A stretch of DNA of 64,000 bases from an uncultured Sutterella sp. (GCA_902463725.1 CABQGK010000003.1:124001-188000), one strand, 5' to 3'; shown: positions 26,163-35,577, numbered from the stretch's first letter. The notes: generated by a model from the letters alone, not told the origin. Made by a program: numbers and translations.

Positions 26163-28595
26163 ATGACCTCGAGTTCCCCTATTGGCAACGCTGGCGATAT
26201 CGCTCGCGCTTTCCGCGTCCGCGGCCTTGTACAAGGCGTGGGCTTTCGTCCCACCGTCTACCGCATAGCTGTGACACTAAACGTTCGCGGAACTGTATTC
26301 AATGACGCCGAGGGTGTACTCGTGCACTTAGAAGGCGATAGCGCAAGCGTCAACGCCTTCCCTGAAATGCTCCTGCGTGAAAAGCCTCCACTTGCCCGCA
26401 TTGACTCGATTGAGCCAGAAGACGCGGAAATAAAGCACTATGAGAAGTTTTTCATCGATGCCACGCCCTCGGGCGGTAAAGTCACCACCGGCATTACCGC
26501 AGACGCTTCGATCTGCCAAGCGTGTCTCGAGGACATGTGTCGACCTGCGGATCGCCGTTGGCGCTATGCCTTTACCAACTGCACACATTGCGGGCCGCGC
26601 TTTACCATCACGCGCCACTTACCCTACGACCGCCCACAGACCTCCATGGCAAAGTTCCCCATGTGTCCGAACTGCCGCGAAGAGTATGAGGATCCACTCG
26701 ATCGTCGCTTCCATGCGCAGCCCGTGGCCTGCCCCGAGTGCGGCCCCGAGATGCAATTCACCGACAATCAGGGCAACGTGCTCGCTGGCGACCCCATCCG
26801 TGAAACGGTGGCTGCCATCCGCGCTGGGCTCATTGTTGCGGTGAAAGGCTTGGGAGGCTTTCATCTTGTCTGTAACGCGGAAAACGAGCGCGCTGTCGCG
26901 GAATTGCGCCGTCGTAAGCAGCGCGATGAAAAGCCCTTGGCACTGATGGTCGTGGGCGAGGCGAGTGCACGGCGCATTGTCGAGCTCACCGACAAAGAGC
27001 TGGAACTACTCAATTCGCCCGCGCACCCCATTGTGCTCGCAAAACGCAAAAAAGGGCTCTTTGTACCAAAGCTCACGGGCATTGCCGATGGGTTGGAAGA
27101 GCTCGGCATCATGTTCCCCTACACGCCGCTACATGCGCTCCTCTTCCATAGCTTCGCGGGCGAGCCCGCAGGCACCGATTGGATGAAGAGCGCGCTACCG
27201 GTGACACTCGTGATGACGAGTGCCAACCGCTCGGGCGACCCGCTTGTAACTAACAACGACGAAGCGCTCAAGACGCTTTCACACATTGCTGACCGCTTCC
27301 TCCTACATAATCGCGACATCGTTGTGCGCTGTGACGACTCGGTGGTGCGTCTGGTGGGTGAAACGCCACTCTTTGTACGACGTGCACGTGGATGGGCGCC
27401 TGAAGGGCTTCGACTCCCTGAAGCCGTGGGCGACGACGCCACCAGCGTGGTGGCCTATGGCCCGTACCTCAAAAACACCGCTGCCCTTTTGAGAGGGCGC
27501 GATGCGTGGGTCACGCAACATATTGGCACACTGAGTAACCCTCAAAACCTCATGATGCTCGAGGAGACGGTCAAGCACTTTGAGACGCTCTTTGAAGTGA
27601 CCCCCAAAGTGCTCGCCTGCGATGCGCACCCAGATTTCCCGAGCACGCGTCTTGCGGCACAACGTGCCCATCAAGGTGCGTTGCCGCTCTACCCGATCTA
27701 TCACCATGCCGCCCATGTCGGTGTGGTCATGGCTGAAGAAGCTCGTTGCACCCCCACCTTTGGTCTTGCGCTCGACGGGGTGGGTCTGGGACCCGAAGGC
27801 GGCATTTGGGGCGGAGAGGCGCTTCTGGTCGATGGGGGCGGCTTTTGGCGTGTGGGTCACGTTGAAGAGTTGCCTCTGCCAGGCGGCGACAAAGCCGCCG
27901 TGGAGCCTTGGCGCATGGGTGCAGCGATTCTCGCTACACACGGCGCAGCCAATCAAATTGCTAGCCGCTACGAGCGTATGCCGGGCGCCAATATGATCGA
28001 GCGTCTCATCCGTAACACCTCGCTCACTGCGAAAACGAGCTCGCTCGGTCGCTGGTTTGATGGCGTCAGTTCGCTGCTTGGGCTCTGCCATGTGCAGCAC
28101 GATGAAGCAACCGCCGCAATGCTCTTAGAGGCCGCTGCGGCTCGTGCGCTCTCGCTTACCAATGACCGCGTCTGGCCAGCGAGCGAGAGCTGGAAAGTGA
28201 ACGAGCACGGCGTACTAGAGCTCGGCGGTCTTGCGCGCGCCGTCATTGATGCGACCGCTCGCCACAGCATGGAGGTGGAACTCATTGCGCTCAAGTTTGA
28301 GCACACCCTTGCGCTCGCGCTCCTTGACTGGACGGTGACACTGCGTAAGCGGCTCATCGCTCAGGGGCTACTTGCCGAAGACAATCGTCTCGTTGCACTC
28401 ACAGGTGGCTGCATGGTCAACCGCACGCTCATGACCACGCTGACGCGCGGCCTCACGGAGCTCGGCCTCGAGCCGAGGCTTCCAAAGAGTGCACCTGCGG
28501 GCGACGGCGGTCTTGCTCTTGGCCAAGCTTGGCTAGCCCGATTGGCATACGACCAGCGGGCGAGGGAGCATGCGTTCAAGGGAGAAGTCTTTTAG
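26163..28595 (+). CDS. hypF: HypF, carbamoyltransferase of hydrogenase maturation
   Basis: An 810-residue enzyme that makes the cyanide precursor: it activates carbamoyl phosphate and transfers the carbamoyl group to the HypE C-terminal Cys. Domains in order are an acylphosphatase-like module (RGLVQGVGFRPTVYR), two zinc fingers (CQACLEDM...CTHCGPRF and CPNCREEY...CPECGPEM), a YrdC-like domain (about 205-400, with MVTSANRSGDPL-type VMTSANRSGDPL), and a Kae1-like domain with the HHAAH metal site and LTGGCMVNRTL. Length is normal for the family (E. coli 750). AGGAA lies before the ATG. Confidence 0.97.
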   Translation: MTSSSPIGNAGDIARAFRVRGLVQGVGFRPTVYRIAVTLNVRGTVFNDAEGVLVHLEGDSASVNAFPEMLLREKPPLARIDSIEPEDAEIKHYEKFFIDATPSGGKVTTGITADASICQACLEDMCRPADRRWRYAFTNCTHCGPRFTITRHLPYDRPQTSMAKFPMCPNCREEYEDPLDRRFHAQPVACPECGPEMQFTDNQGNVLAGDPIRETVAAIRAGLIVAVKGLGGFHLVCNAENERAVAELRRRKQRDEKPLALMVVGEASARRIVELTDKELELLNSPAHPIVLAKRKKGLFVPKLTGIADGLEELGIMFPYTPLHALLFHSFAGEPAGTDWMKSALPVTLVMTSANRSGDPLVTNNDEALKTLSHIADRFLLHNRDIVVRCDDSVVRLVGETPLFVRRARGWAPEGLRLPEAVGDDATSVVAYGPYLKNTAALLRGRDAWVTQHIGTLSNPQNLMMLEETVKHFETLFEVTPKVLACDAHPDFPSTRLAAQRAHQGALPLYPIYHHAAHVGVVMAEEARCTPTFGLALDGVGLGPEGGIWGGEALLVDGGGFWRVGHVEELPLPGGDKAAVEPWRMGAAILATHGAANQIASRYERMPGANMIERLIRNTSLTAKTSSLGRWFDGVSSLLGLCHVQHDEATAAMLLEAAAARALSLTNDRVWPASESWKVNEHGVLELGGLARAVIDATARHSMEVELIALKFEHTLALALLDWTVTLRKRLIAQGLLAEDNRLVALTGGCMVNRTLMTTLTRGLTELGLEPRLPKSAPAGDGGLALGQAWLARLAYDQRAREHAFKGEVF

Positions 28596-28932
28596 TTTAG
28601 AATGTGCTCAGCCATATGCTAGCGCCCCCTAATACGTGCGCAGAACACGCTCTCTGCGCACGCGGGAGTATTACGCATGCGCTTCGGGTCTCGCCGCTTG
28701 CTCGAGCCTCGGGAGTCTGCGCTAGGCCTACTGAGTCACGCGCTCGAGAGGCTACACGCAGCCCAAAACCCTAGCGCGCAACGCTGGCACACTTGCCTAC
28801 CCCCTGTGATGCGAAAGAGGCCGAGACGGCACGTCGGGAGGCACTGCCGCTCGCCTACCCCTTTCCGAGAGAAAGGAGCTACAGACTCCTCTCATAACAG
28901 GGCAATAAAACTACCGTTTGGAGATCAACATC
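28596..28932. other. Intergenic region hypF-hypC with a perfect hairpin
   Basis: A 337-base spacer. GTGCGCAGA (28636-28644) pairs with TCTGCGCAC (28653-28661) around eight bases, without a U-run. The rest holds no supported gene. TTGGAG about nine bases before 28933 is the hypC ribosome-binding site. A promoter for hypCDE may lie here. Confidence 0.5.
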
Positions 28933-29169
28933 ATGTGTCTGGCTATTCCAGGGCAAATTACCAAGGTCCTTGACAGCGACATGGCCGTCTGCAGCATTGG
29001 CGGCATTGAAAAAGAAGTCAACGTCGCCCTTGTGGAAAATGCGACCCCCGGTGACTGGGTCATCGTGCACGTGGGCTTTGCCCTCAACCGCATCGACGAA
29101 GAAGAGGCCAAGCGCACGCTTGAAGCCTTGAAGGCCACTGGCCAGCTCGATCCCGAAGAACTCAACTGA
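28933..29169 (+). CDS. hypC: HypC, hydrogenase maturation chaperone
   Basis: A 78-residue protein starting MCLAIPGQI. The family requires Cys as residue 2, which fixes the start at 28933 rather than a few codons upstream. HypC forms a complex with HypD on which the Fe(CN)2CO unit is assembled and then delivers it to the large-subunit precursor. GGEEKEV-type core is seen as GGIEKEVNVALVE. hypD follows 17 bases on. A second, longer HypC paralogue (hupF) is encoded with the structural genes. Confidence 0.96.
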   Translation: MCLAIPGQITKVLDSDMAVCSIGGIEKEVNVALVENATPGDWVIVHVGFALNRIDEEEAKRTLEALKATGQLDPEELN

Positions 29170-29186
29170 GCCCCGATAGAGAACCC

Positions 29187-30338
29187 ATGCAATACGTTAC
29201 CGAATACCGACAGGGTGAGGATGCCAAGCGCATCGCCCGCCAGATTGCCGAAGAATGCTCCCCCGAGCGCCAGTATCGCTTCATGGAGTTCTGCGGTGGT
29301 CACACTCATGTGCTCTCCCGCTGGGGGCTCACCGATCTGCTGCCGAAGAACCTGCGCATGATCCATGGCCCAGGCTGCCCCGTGTGCGTGCTCCCGATTG
29401 GTCGCATCGACATGGCGATGAAGCTTGCACAGGATCAGGGCGTCATACTCTGTACTTATGCCGATACAATGCGCGTTCCTGCGGGTCACGGTATGTCGCT
29501 CTTTAAGGCCAAGGCCGATGGCGCTGACATCCGCATGATTTACTCGCCCATGGACGCCATCAAAGTGGCGCGTGAGAATCCTGATCGCCAAGTGGTGTTT
29601 TTTGCCATTGGCTTTGAGACCACAACGCCCCCCACGGCGGTTGCGCTGCAAATTGCGCAACGCGAAGGGCTCAAGAATTTTTCCGTTTTCTGTAACCACG
29701 TGCTTACCCCAGCTGCAATGAACCACATCCTCGAGAGCGCACGCGTCCGTAGTAACGCCCCAGTGCTCGATGGCCTTGTGGGTCCCGCACACGTCTCCTG
29801 CGTGATCGGCTCAGACGCATATGCGCCCTTTGCGAGCGACTGGAAGATGCCGGTGGTGATTGCAGGCTTTGAGCCGCTAGACATGCTCATGGCCATTCTC
29901 ATGCTGGTGCGCCAGGTCAACGATGGCCGCCACGAAGTGGAAAACGAGTTTACACGCGCCGTCACCGCCAAGGGGAACGTGCTCGCGCAAGCACTCTGCA
30001 ACGATGTCTTTGAGATCCGCGACACCTTCGAGTGGCGTGGTCTCGGCGCCGTACCGCACTCTGCGCTCAAGCTCACCGACCGCTATGCGGAGTTTGATGC
30101 AGAAAAGCGTTTTACGATGCACGAAGAGCCCATGGCTGACAACAAGGCCTGTGCCTGCGGCGAAATTTTGCGCGGCGAAAAGGAGCCGCGTGACTGTAAG
30201 CTCTTTGGAAAAGTCTGCAATCCCTCGCGCCCCATCGGCGCCTGCATGGTCTCTTCCGAAGGGGCTTGCGCAGCGGCCTACACCTACGAGCGCCGCTCGG
30301 TGGTCGCTATGCCAACATCGACCAAGCGTGACCAATAG
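29187..30338 (+). CDS. hypD: HypD, Fe(CN)2CO assembly scaffold
   Basis: A 383-residue protein with the HypD motifs: FMEFCGGHTH (essential Cys), HGPGCPVCVLP (thiol pair), GFETTTPPTA, FCNHVLTPAA, and a C-terminal [4Fe-4S] site in ACGEILRGEKEPRDCKLFG and VCNPSRPIGACMVS. Together with HypC and HypE it forms the scaffold that reduces thiocyanate to cyanide and binds iron. It is sandwiched tightly between hypC and hypE. Confidence 0.97.
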   Translation: MQYVTEYRQGEDAKRIARQIAEECSPERQYRFMEFCGGHTHVLSRWGLTDLLPKNLRMIHGPGCPVCVLPIGRIDMAMKLAQDQGVILCTYADTMRVPAGHGMSLFKAKADGADIRMIYSPMDAIKVARENPDRQVVFFAIGFETTTPPTAVALQIAQREGLKNFSVFCNHVLTPAAMNHILESARVRSNAPVLDGLVGPAHVSCVIGSDAYAPFASDWKMPVVIAGFEPLDMLMAILMLVRQVNDGRHEVENEFTRAVTAKGNVLAQALCNDVFEIRDTFEWRGLGAVPHSALKLTDRYAEFDAEKRFTMHEEPMADNKACACGEILRGEKEPRDCKLFGKVCNPSRPIGACMVSSEGACAAAYTYERRSVVAMPTSTKRDQ

Positions 30339-30362
30339 TCTTTGAGGAGAGAGAAAAAAGAA

Positions 30363-31415
30363 ATGCGTCAAGATACCTATATGCGTCCTTTGGACATCGC
30401 CAAGGGCGCCGTCGATATGACTCATGGTGCGGGTGGACTTGCCACCGCACAGATGATTGAAGAAATTTTTGCCAAACACTTCACCAACGAGTGGCTCAAC
30501 GAAGGCCATGACGGGGCGGTTCTCCCCCCGATCAAAAAACCCGTTGCCGTCAGTTGCGACGCCCACGTCGTCAAACCCCTGATTTTCCCAGGCGGCGACA
30601 TTGGACGCTTGGCCGTGGCGGGAACTGTCAACGATGTGGCCATGTGCGGCGCAAAGCCCCTTTACATTGCGGCCACGTTTATTCTCGAAGAAGGCTTTCT
30701 GCTTAAAGACTTAAACGCCATCGTGGAAAGCATGGCCAAAACGGCCGCCGAGGCGGGCGTGGCCATCGTCACGGGCGACACGAAAGTCGTCGAGCGCGGC
30801 CACGGAGACGGACTCTACATCACGACGACAGGCGTGGGCGAAAAGATCACCGACAAGACCATCTCGGGACGTCAAGCCAAACCAGGCGATGTCGTCTTGG
30901 TTTCGGGCTCCATGGGCGACCATGGTATGGCCATTCTCTCACACCGCGAGGGTATGACGTTTGGCACACAGCTCAAGAGTGACTGTGCGCCGCTTGCGCA
31001 GATGGTCGCCAATGTGCTCGCTGCCGCGCCGAACACCCACGTGCTGCGTGACCCCACGCGCGGCGGACTCGCCACGACGCTCAATGAAATCGCCTCACAG
31101 AGCAATGTTGGCATTCTGCTCAACGAAACCGACATTCCTGTTAAACCCGATGTGCAGGCAGCCTGCGAATTCCTCGGGCTCGATCCGCTCTACGTGGCGA
31201 ACGAAGGTAAGCTCATCGTGATCTGTCCAGCAGCCGAGGCGCAAGCTGCTTTGACTGCCATGCGCGCTTCCCCCTACGGCGAAGGAGCTCAGCAGGTCGG
31301 CGTGGTCGTCAGTGACGGCTCTGTGGCACCAGGCTACGTGGAAATGACCACGCTCATGGGCGGACGCCGTATGGTGGACTGGCTCACGGGCGAACAACTT
31401 CCCCGTATCTGCTAA
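30363..31415 (+). CDS. hypE: HypE, carbamoyl dehydratase
   Basis: About 350 residues of the PurM-like ATPase family. It begins near MTHGAGGLATAQMIEE, contains HDGAVLP, VSCDAHVVKPL, GDIGRLAVAGTVNDVAMCGA and LRDPTRGGLATTLNE, and ends in LPRIC, the C-terminal Cys that carries the thiocarbamate converted to thiocyanate. The ATG at 30363 is preferred over an upstream in-frame TTG because the purine-rich GAGGAGAGAG lies before it. Last gene of the hyp cluster, closed by a terminator. Confidence 0.96.
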   Translation: MRQDTYMRPLDIAKGAVDMTHGAGGLATAQMIEEIFAKHFTNEWLNEGHDGAVLPPIKKPVAVSCDAHVVKPLIFPGGDIGRLAVAGTVNDVAMCGAKPLYIAATFILEEGFLLKDLNAIVESMAKTAAEAGVAIVTGDTKVVERGHGDGLYITTTGVGEKITDKTISGRQAKPGDVVLVSGSMGDHGMAILSHREGMTFGTQLKSDCAPLAQMVANVLAAAPNTHVLRDPTRGGLATTLNEIASQSNVGILLNETDIPVKPDVQAACEFLGLDPLYVANEGKLIVICPAAEAQAALTAMRASPYGEGAQQVGVVVSDGSVAPGYVEMTTLMGGRRMVDWLTGEQLPRIC

Positions 31416-31441
31416 GGGGCTAGCGTTACCGAGATAGAGAA

Positions 31442-31480
31442 AGCCGCTCTCGAATGTGCACGTTCGAGGGCGGTTTTACT
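31442..31480 (+). terminator. Intrinsic terminator after hypE
   Basis: CCGC-t-CTCGAA pairs with TTCGAG-g-GCGG around an eight-base loop, followed by TTTT. It ends the hyp message. Confidence 0.75.
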
Positions 31481-31706
31481 AGGAGCAAGCCGCCAAGCAG
31501 CCCCTCAAGCGGCTCGAAAGAGCATCACATTTTTTTGATTTTCGTCAGAAATTTTCGACTTTTCCCCACGACCCATTTCCCGCCTGAATTCGCAGTACCC
31601 CCCCTCGCAAACGCCCTAACTAAGGGTTTTTCCGCATTGAAAATTGAAAGAAATCGTCATTAATTCGAAAATCTGCGGGATTTTCCTCTCAATTTCAAAC
31701 AAAATC

Positions 31707-31762
31707 TAGATATTTTGACTTATTCTAAATCGTCGAATAATATATTTAGATATTATGACTTA
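31707..31762 (+). repeat. Two 16-base direct repeats, 40 bases apart
   Basis: TAGATATTTTGACTTA (31707-31722) and TAGATATTATGACTTA (31747-31762) differ at one base. The 40-base spacing is close to four helical turns, which suits two copies of one DNA-binding protein on the same face. They lie in the likely promoter region of the HU gene. Confidence 0.55.
31715..31743 (+). promoter_or_regulatory. Sigma-70-like promoter candidate for the HU gene
   Basis: TTGACT (31715-31720, five of six to consensus) is followed after exactly 17 bases by TAATAT (31738-31743, four of six). The -35 overlaps the first direct repeat. Transcription from here would leave a leader of about 330 bases before the HU start. 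Confidence 0.4.
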
Positions 31763-31776
31763 GCCTATTTAGGCTA
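31761..31776 (+). promoter_or_regulatory. Perfect palindrome, operator candidate
   Basis: TAGCCTA-TT-TAGGCTA has seven-base arms with a two-base centre. It sits about 20 bases downstream of the promoter candidate and touches the second direct repeat, a position suited to a repressor. The binding protein is unknown. Confidence 0.4.
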
Positions 31777-32077
31777 TGGAAAGCCACGGTTTTGATCGCT
31801 ATATTCCCTACTCGTTGGCGCACCACCAGTAGCAAAGAACGCTACTGCCAGTGCACTTTGAGCGCCAAACAGTGCTATTCTTAGTTGTGTCGGTACTGTA
31901 CTTTCCGACCAACAGTTTTTCCGATTCTTGTCCCGTGCGCTTGCCGGCTCACTACCTTGGCTCAGCAGCACATTCAGGTCTCGGCTTTAGTTAATGAGGG
32001 AGTCTCTCCCTTATGTCCCTACCGTCGTCTCACCCCGCTTTTATTGAGAGGTGAAACGCGGTTTTATGGAGCTTACT

Positions 32078-32353
32078 ATGAACAAGTCTGAATTCATTGA
32101 CGCCATTGCTGCCAAGGTTGGCCTGCCGAAAGCCCAGGTTTTTAAACTCGTTGATGCCTACAACGAAACCGTCATCGAAGCTGTCGCCAAGGGTGACGAC
32201 GTCCGCCTGATCGGCTTTGGTACGTTTGCCAGCAGCGAACGCGCTGCCCGCACTGGTCGCAATCCTCAGACTGGTGCCACGATCAAGATCGCTGCCTCCA
32301 AGGCTCCGAAGTTCACCGCTGGCGCCCAGTTCCGCGCTGCTGTGAAGGGCTAA
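32078..32353 (+). CDS. HU-family nucleoid DNA-binding protein
   Basis: A 91-residue protein beginning MNKSEFIDAIAAKVGLPKAQ, with the dimer core and the DNA-binding arm (GRNPQTGATIKIAASKAPKF, carrying the intercalating Pro). It is of HU type rather than IHF. The start at 32078 matches the family N-terminus; the frame is open nine codons upstream. The U-rich-tailed hairpin just after it gives a single-gene unit with heavy codon bias. Confidence 0.95.
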   Translation: MNKSEFIDAIAAKVGLPKAQVFKLVDAYNETVIEAVAKGDDVRLIGFGTFASSERAARTGRNPQTGATIKIAASKAPKFTAGAQFRAAVKG

Positions 32354-32425
32354 TTGCCTCATTGCGCGGTGCTAACCGCCGTGGCTTACGCGGATTGAAC
32401 CAACTCTCTGTTGGAGGCCCGCGCC

Positions 32426-32464
32426 AAAATCGTCCAACGAGCGAATCGTTCGGACGATTTTTTT
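32426..32464 (+). terminator. Intrinsic terminator after HU
   Basis: AATCGTCC (ending 32434) pairs with GGACGATT, followed by a run of seven T. Confidence 0.85.
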
Positions 32465-32517
32465 GTCCCGTTAGGCTAGCAATGTACCACCAGCGTGCTC
32501 CCCTGCCCCCTCAAGAC

Positions 32518-32539
32518 GAAGCCCGCATGTGCGGGCTTC
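32518..32539 (-). terminator. Hairpin downstream of the threonine aldolase-like gene
   Basis: GAAGCCCGCA and TGCGGGCTTC form a near-perfect palindrome with a tiny loop between the convergent HU and aldolase-like genes. No clear U-run on either side. Confidence 0.45.
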
Positions 32540-32576
32540 TCACGTAAAGGCTTCAACAGATAGAACGCGCGTCGCT

Positions 32577-33602
32577 CTACAGCAACGCAATGAGCGCTTC
32601 GACGTCCCCGTCCTTTGTGGCCCAGCTCGTCACAATACGAATGACGACGTGTTCTTCATCAACGCGCTGCCAGAGGCCGACGACTGCCTCTGCGCTAATG
32701 CGGCGGTACTGCTCATCAGTGACCGTCAAAAAGAGCATATTCGTCTCAAAAGGTACTGTGAAGGTGAGTCCCTTTTGACGAGCTGCCGCCGCGATTTTGG
32801 CCGCTTGTGCGTGCGCATGCGCACCAAGCTTGAGGTAGCGCTTCTCTGAGAGAAGCTCCGTGAATTGAATACCAAGGAGCCGTCCCTTGGCAAGCATGGC
32901 ACCCGCTTGCTTCATCGTGGTGCGAAAGTGCGGCAACACACTCCTGTCACGCGCAACCACTGCTTCGCCAAAAAGGCAACCGAGCTTTGTGCCGCCAATG
33001 TAGAAAACGTCCGAGAGCCGTGCAATATCCGCAAGCGTTACGTCCGTGCCCGAGGCCGCAAGTCCATACCCCAAACGCGCTCCATCAATAAAGAGCGGTA
33101 ACGACCAACTACGACAAACAGCAGCAATCGCCTCGAGCTCTTCAAGGGTGTAGAGCGTGCCATACTCCGTGGGGTGCGAGATATACACGGCACCAGGTTG
33201 CATCAATTGATCTAGCGCATGATCTCCCTGATAAGCGCACAAAAACTCCGAGAGTGCTTGCGCGCTCATCTTGCCATCGACGCCAGGGAGCGTGAGCACT
33301 TTATGCCCGCTCGCCTCCACGGCACCGCCTTCATGCCCTGTGATGTGACCTGTCTGCACGCTCACAACCGCTTCATAGTTGCGTAGCAACGCGCGAATGA
33401 CCGTCGCATTGGTCTGGGTGCCCCCGACTAAGAGATGCACATCAGCCTCAGCATTGGCACACTCGGCACGAATCAATTCACGCGCTCGTTCGCACCAGAC
33501 GTCATTACCGTAACCAGGCGTCTGATCGTAATTCGTCTCAACAAGTTTCTGAAGAATTTCGGGGGCGCAACCCTCGAGGTAGTCGCATTGAAAATAGAGC
33601 AT
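32577..33602 (-). CDS. Low-specificity threonine aldolase-like PLP enzyme
   Basis: About 341 residues of the fold-type I, beta-eliminating lyase family. The start MLYFQCDYLEGCAPEIL matches family N-termini; the frame is open 18 codons further, to 33656, with no better ribosome site. Landmarks are TPGYGND, LLVGGTQTNATVI, HEGGAVEASGHKV, FIDGARLGYGL (Asp binding the PLP ring nitrogen) and YIGGTKLG (the Schiff-base Lys). The family cleaves L-threonine or allo-threonine to glycine and acetaldehyde, but some members act on other amino acids. Stands alone, convergent with HU. Confidence 0.85.
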   Translation of the reverse strand: MLYFQCDYLEGCAPEILQKLVETNYDQTPGYGNDVWCERARELIRAECANAEADVHLLVGGTQTNATVIRALLRNYEAVVSVQTGHITGHEGGAVEASGHKVLTLPGVDGKMSAQALSEFLCAYQGDHALDQLMQPGAVYISHPTEYGTLYTLEELEAIAAVCRSWSLPLFIDGARLGYGLAASGTDVTLADIARLSDVFYIGGTKLGCLFGEAVVARDRSVLPHFRTTMKQAGAMLAKGRLLGIQFTELLSEKRYLKLGAHAHAQAAKIAAAARQKGLTFTVPFETNMLFLTVTDEQYRRISAEAVVGLWQRVDEEHVVIRIVTSWATKDGDVEALIALL

Positions 33603-33777
33603 GTCGTGACCCAAATTTGTGAAGACAGGTAATAGCGCAGCCAAAATCCGCGCCATTCAGAGATAATAGCAATCGTGGGATGGATCGAACCCCTAGGTTT
33701 TCCCTTAGGGCGTTCAACGTATCAGGGAGAGAGACGGCAACACATCCCGAGTTATAACAACCTTTTTTCACCTTACC

Positions 33778-34653
33778 ATGTACCAAAATCTAGTCAAAAA
33801 GGTCGCCGCCATCCATGACATGTCTGGCGTAGGCCGCGTCTCGCTGACGGCTGTCATTCCTGTTCTCTCCGCCATGGGCATCCAGACCTGTCCACTACCC
33901 ACAGCGTTGCTCTCAAGCCACACTCAGTACCCGAGCTTCTCTTTCTTGGATCTCACCGATAACATGGTCGAGATGATCCGAGAGTGGAAAAAGCTCGACG
34001 TGCGCTTTGATGCAATCTACTCGGGCTTTTTAGGGTCAACGCGACAAATCGACATTGTCGAAAAGTTCATTCTGGACTTTCGTCGCGCGGAGGATACCCT
34101 CGTGGTGGTAGATCCCGTTTTGGGTGACAACGGGCGACTCTATGCCACGTTTGACGACACGATGGTTGAGGGGATGCGACGCTTGGTGCGTAGCGCCGAT
34201 GTCATCACACCTAACCTCACCGAAGCCTATGCCTTGCTTGGGAAAGCGTATCAGACGAGCCTCACCGAGGAAGAGCTTAAATCGCTGCTGCGTGAGCTCT
34301 CCAAGCTCGGCCCCAAGACCGTGATCATCACCAGTGTGCCGTTGCCTGGCGATGAGACACACACGAGCGTCTGTGCCTATTCAACCGAGACTGATCGCTT
34401 CTGGCGCGTCACCTGCCAGTACATGCCAGCGCACTACCCTGGCACGGGCGACACGTTTACGAGCGTGCTCACGGGGGCGCTTCTGCAGGGTGATAGCCTG
34501 CCGATGGCGATCGACCGCGCTGCACAATTCATCTTGCAGGGCATTCGCTCAACCTTTGGCTACCGTTACGATGCCAAGGAGGGCGTGTTGCTTGAGCGCG
34601 TGCTACCAAGTCTCTCTGAGCCGCTTAAGAACTCCACCTATGAGTGGTTCTAA
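33778..34653 (+). CDS. pdxY: Pyridoxamine/pyridoxal kinase (PdxY-type)
   Basis: A 291-residue ribokinase-fold enzyme that phosphorylates B6 vitamers. Seen are IHDMSGVGRVSLTA at the N-terminus, YSGFLGS, VVDPVLGDNGRLY (cation/ATP site), TPNLTEAYALLG and the anion-hole/catalytic motif YPGTGDTFTSVL with the base Asp. Proteins of this type in anaerobes are often named pyridoxamine kinase. It is followed by a strong terminator and lies divergent from the PLP-dependent aldolase-like gene, a sensible functional neighbour. Confidence 0.9.
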   Translation: MYQNLVKKVAAIHDMSGVGRVSLTAVIPVLSAMGIQTCPLPTALLSSHTQYPSFSFLDLTDNMVEMIREWKKLDVRFDAIYSGFLGSTRQIDIVEKFILDFRRAEDTLVVVDPVLGDNGRLYATFDDTMVEGMRRLVRSADVITPNLTEAYALLGKAYQTSLTEEELKSLLRELSKLGPKTVIITSVPLPGDETHTSVCAYSTETDRFWRVTCQYMPAHYPGTGDTFTSVLTGALLQGDSLPMAIDRAAQFILQGIRSTFGYRYDAKEGVLLERVLPSLSEPLKNSTYEWF

Positions 34654-34676
34654 TCGTCTCCACTCTCTATAATGGC

Positions 34677-34709
34677 GGATCTCGCACGAACTGCGAGATC
34701 CGTTTTTGT
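34677..34709 (+). terminator. Intrinsic terminator after pdxY
   Basis: GGATCTCGCA (34677-34686) pairs with TGCGAGATCC (34692-34701) around a five-base loop, then GTTTTTGTTT. Confidence 0.9.
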
Positions 34710-34746
34710 TTGCAACCTCTCTCTGAGCTGAGCATCTGCCTCAATC

Positions 34747-35577
34747 ATGAATACCGCGCCAGAAAATACCTTACTTGGCAAACACACCGAGTATGTCGAC
34801 ACATATGAGCCAAAGTTACTTACCCCCATTCCCCGCTCACTCGGGCGGAGCGACCTCGCAGGTAATGTGCCATTCTTTGGCGTAGACATTTGGCGGCTCT
34901 ACGAGGTCACCTGGCTCAATGAGTATGGGCTACCTCAAGTGGCCGCGGGCGAAATCCACGTCCCAGCAGAGAGCCCAAACATTGTGGAATCCAAGTCGCT
35001 CAAGCTCTATATCGGTAGCCTCACACAGAGCACGTTCCCTAGCCTCACTCAAGTGGAAAACTTGATTGCGCGCGACGTGGGTGCCGTGGTCGGTGCGCCC
35101 GTCACCGTGAAGCTCACCACAATTGGCGCTTGGCAGCAGAGTGCGGTGGACTTTACGGGTACGCTCCTTGAAGCCGAGCCGCTCGCAGGGCGCCTCTTTA
35201 AGAGCTACGAAGTTGACGCGGGGCTCATTGCGCTCGATCCTAGTGGCGCGCTCGTCGAGGAAACGCTCGTGACACACTGTCTACGCTCGCGCTGTCCTGT
35301 CACCGGTCAGCCTGACTTTGCGAGCGTGCGCATCGAGTACAGTGGACGACAGCTTGATCACGCATCGCTTCTTGCCTATATCGTGAGCTACCGCCGTCAT
35401 CAAGGCTTTCACGAGCAGTGCGTCGAGAGTATCTTCACCGATTTGATGCTTCGCGCCGCCCCCACTCGGCTCTCCGTCTATGGGGCCTTTACTCGGCGCG
35501 GCGGCATTGACATCTCGCCCTTCCGTAGCACCCATGAACACGCACCAGCAGCCGTGATCCGCGTGAGCCGTCAATAA
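34747..35577 (+). CDS. queF: QueF, NADPH-dependent preQ0 reductase
   Basis: A 276-residue, long (type II, two-domain) nitrile oxidoreductase reducing 7-cyano-7-deazaguanine to preQ1 for queuosine in tRNA. The N-terminal half has ESKSLKLY (substrate/NADPH motif) and the C-terminal half has the catalytic Cys in LRSRCPVTGQPD, followed by YRRHQGFHEQCVE. Length and order match E. coli QueF. No other queuosine genes are in the window and no preQ1 riboswitch was recognised upstream. Confidence 0.95.
   Translation: MNTAPENTLLGKHTEYVDTYEPKLLTPIPRSLGRSDLAGNVPFFGVDIWRLYEVTWLNEYGLPQVAAGEIHVPAESPNIVESKSLKLYIGSLTQSTFPSLTQVENLIARDVGAVVGAPVTVKLTTIGAWQQSAVDFTGTLLEAEPLAGRLFKSYEVDAGLIALDPSGALVEETLVTHCLRSRCPVTGQPDFASVRIEYSGRQLDHASLLAYIVSYRRHQGFHEQCVESIFTDLMLRAAPTRLSVYGAFTRRGGIDISPFRSTHEHAPAAVIRVSRQ

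Larger units (their letters stand above)
31481..32077. other. Long AT-rich leader region upstream of the HU gene
   Basis: About 600 bases without a supported gene. It contains two 16-base direct repeats, a promoter-like pair and a perfect palindrome (listed separately), then about 300 bases of mixed composition before the HU start. Short frames here lack ribosome-binding sites. Confidence 0.5.
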
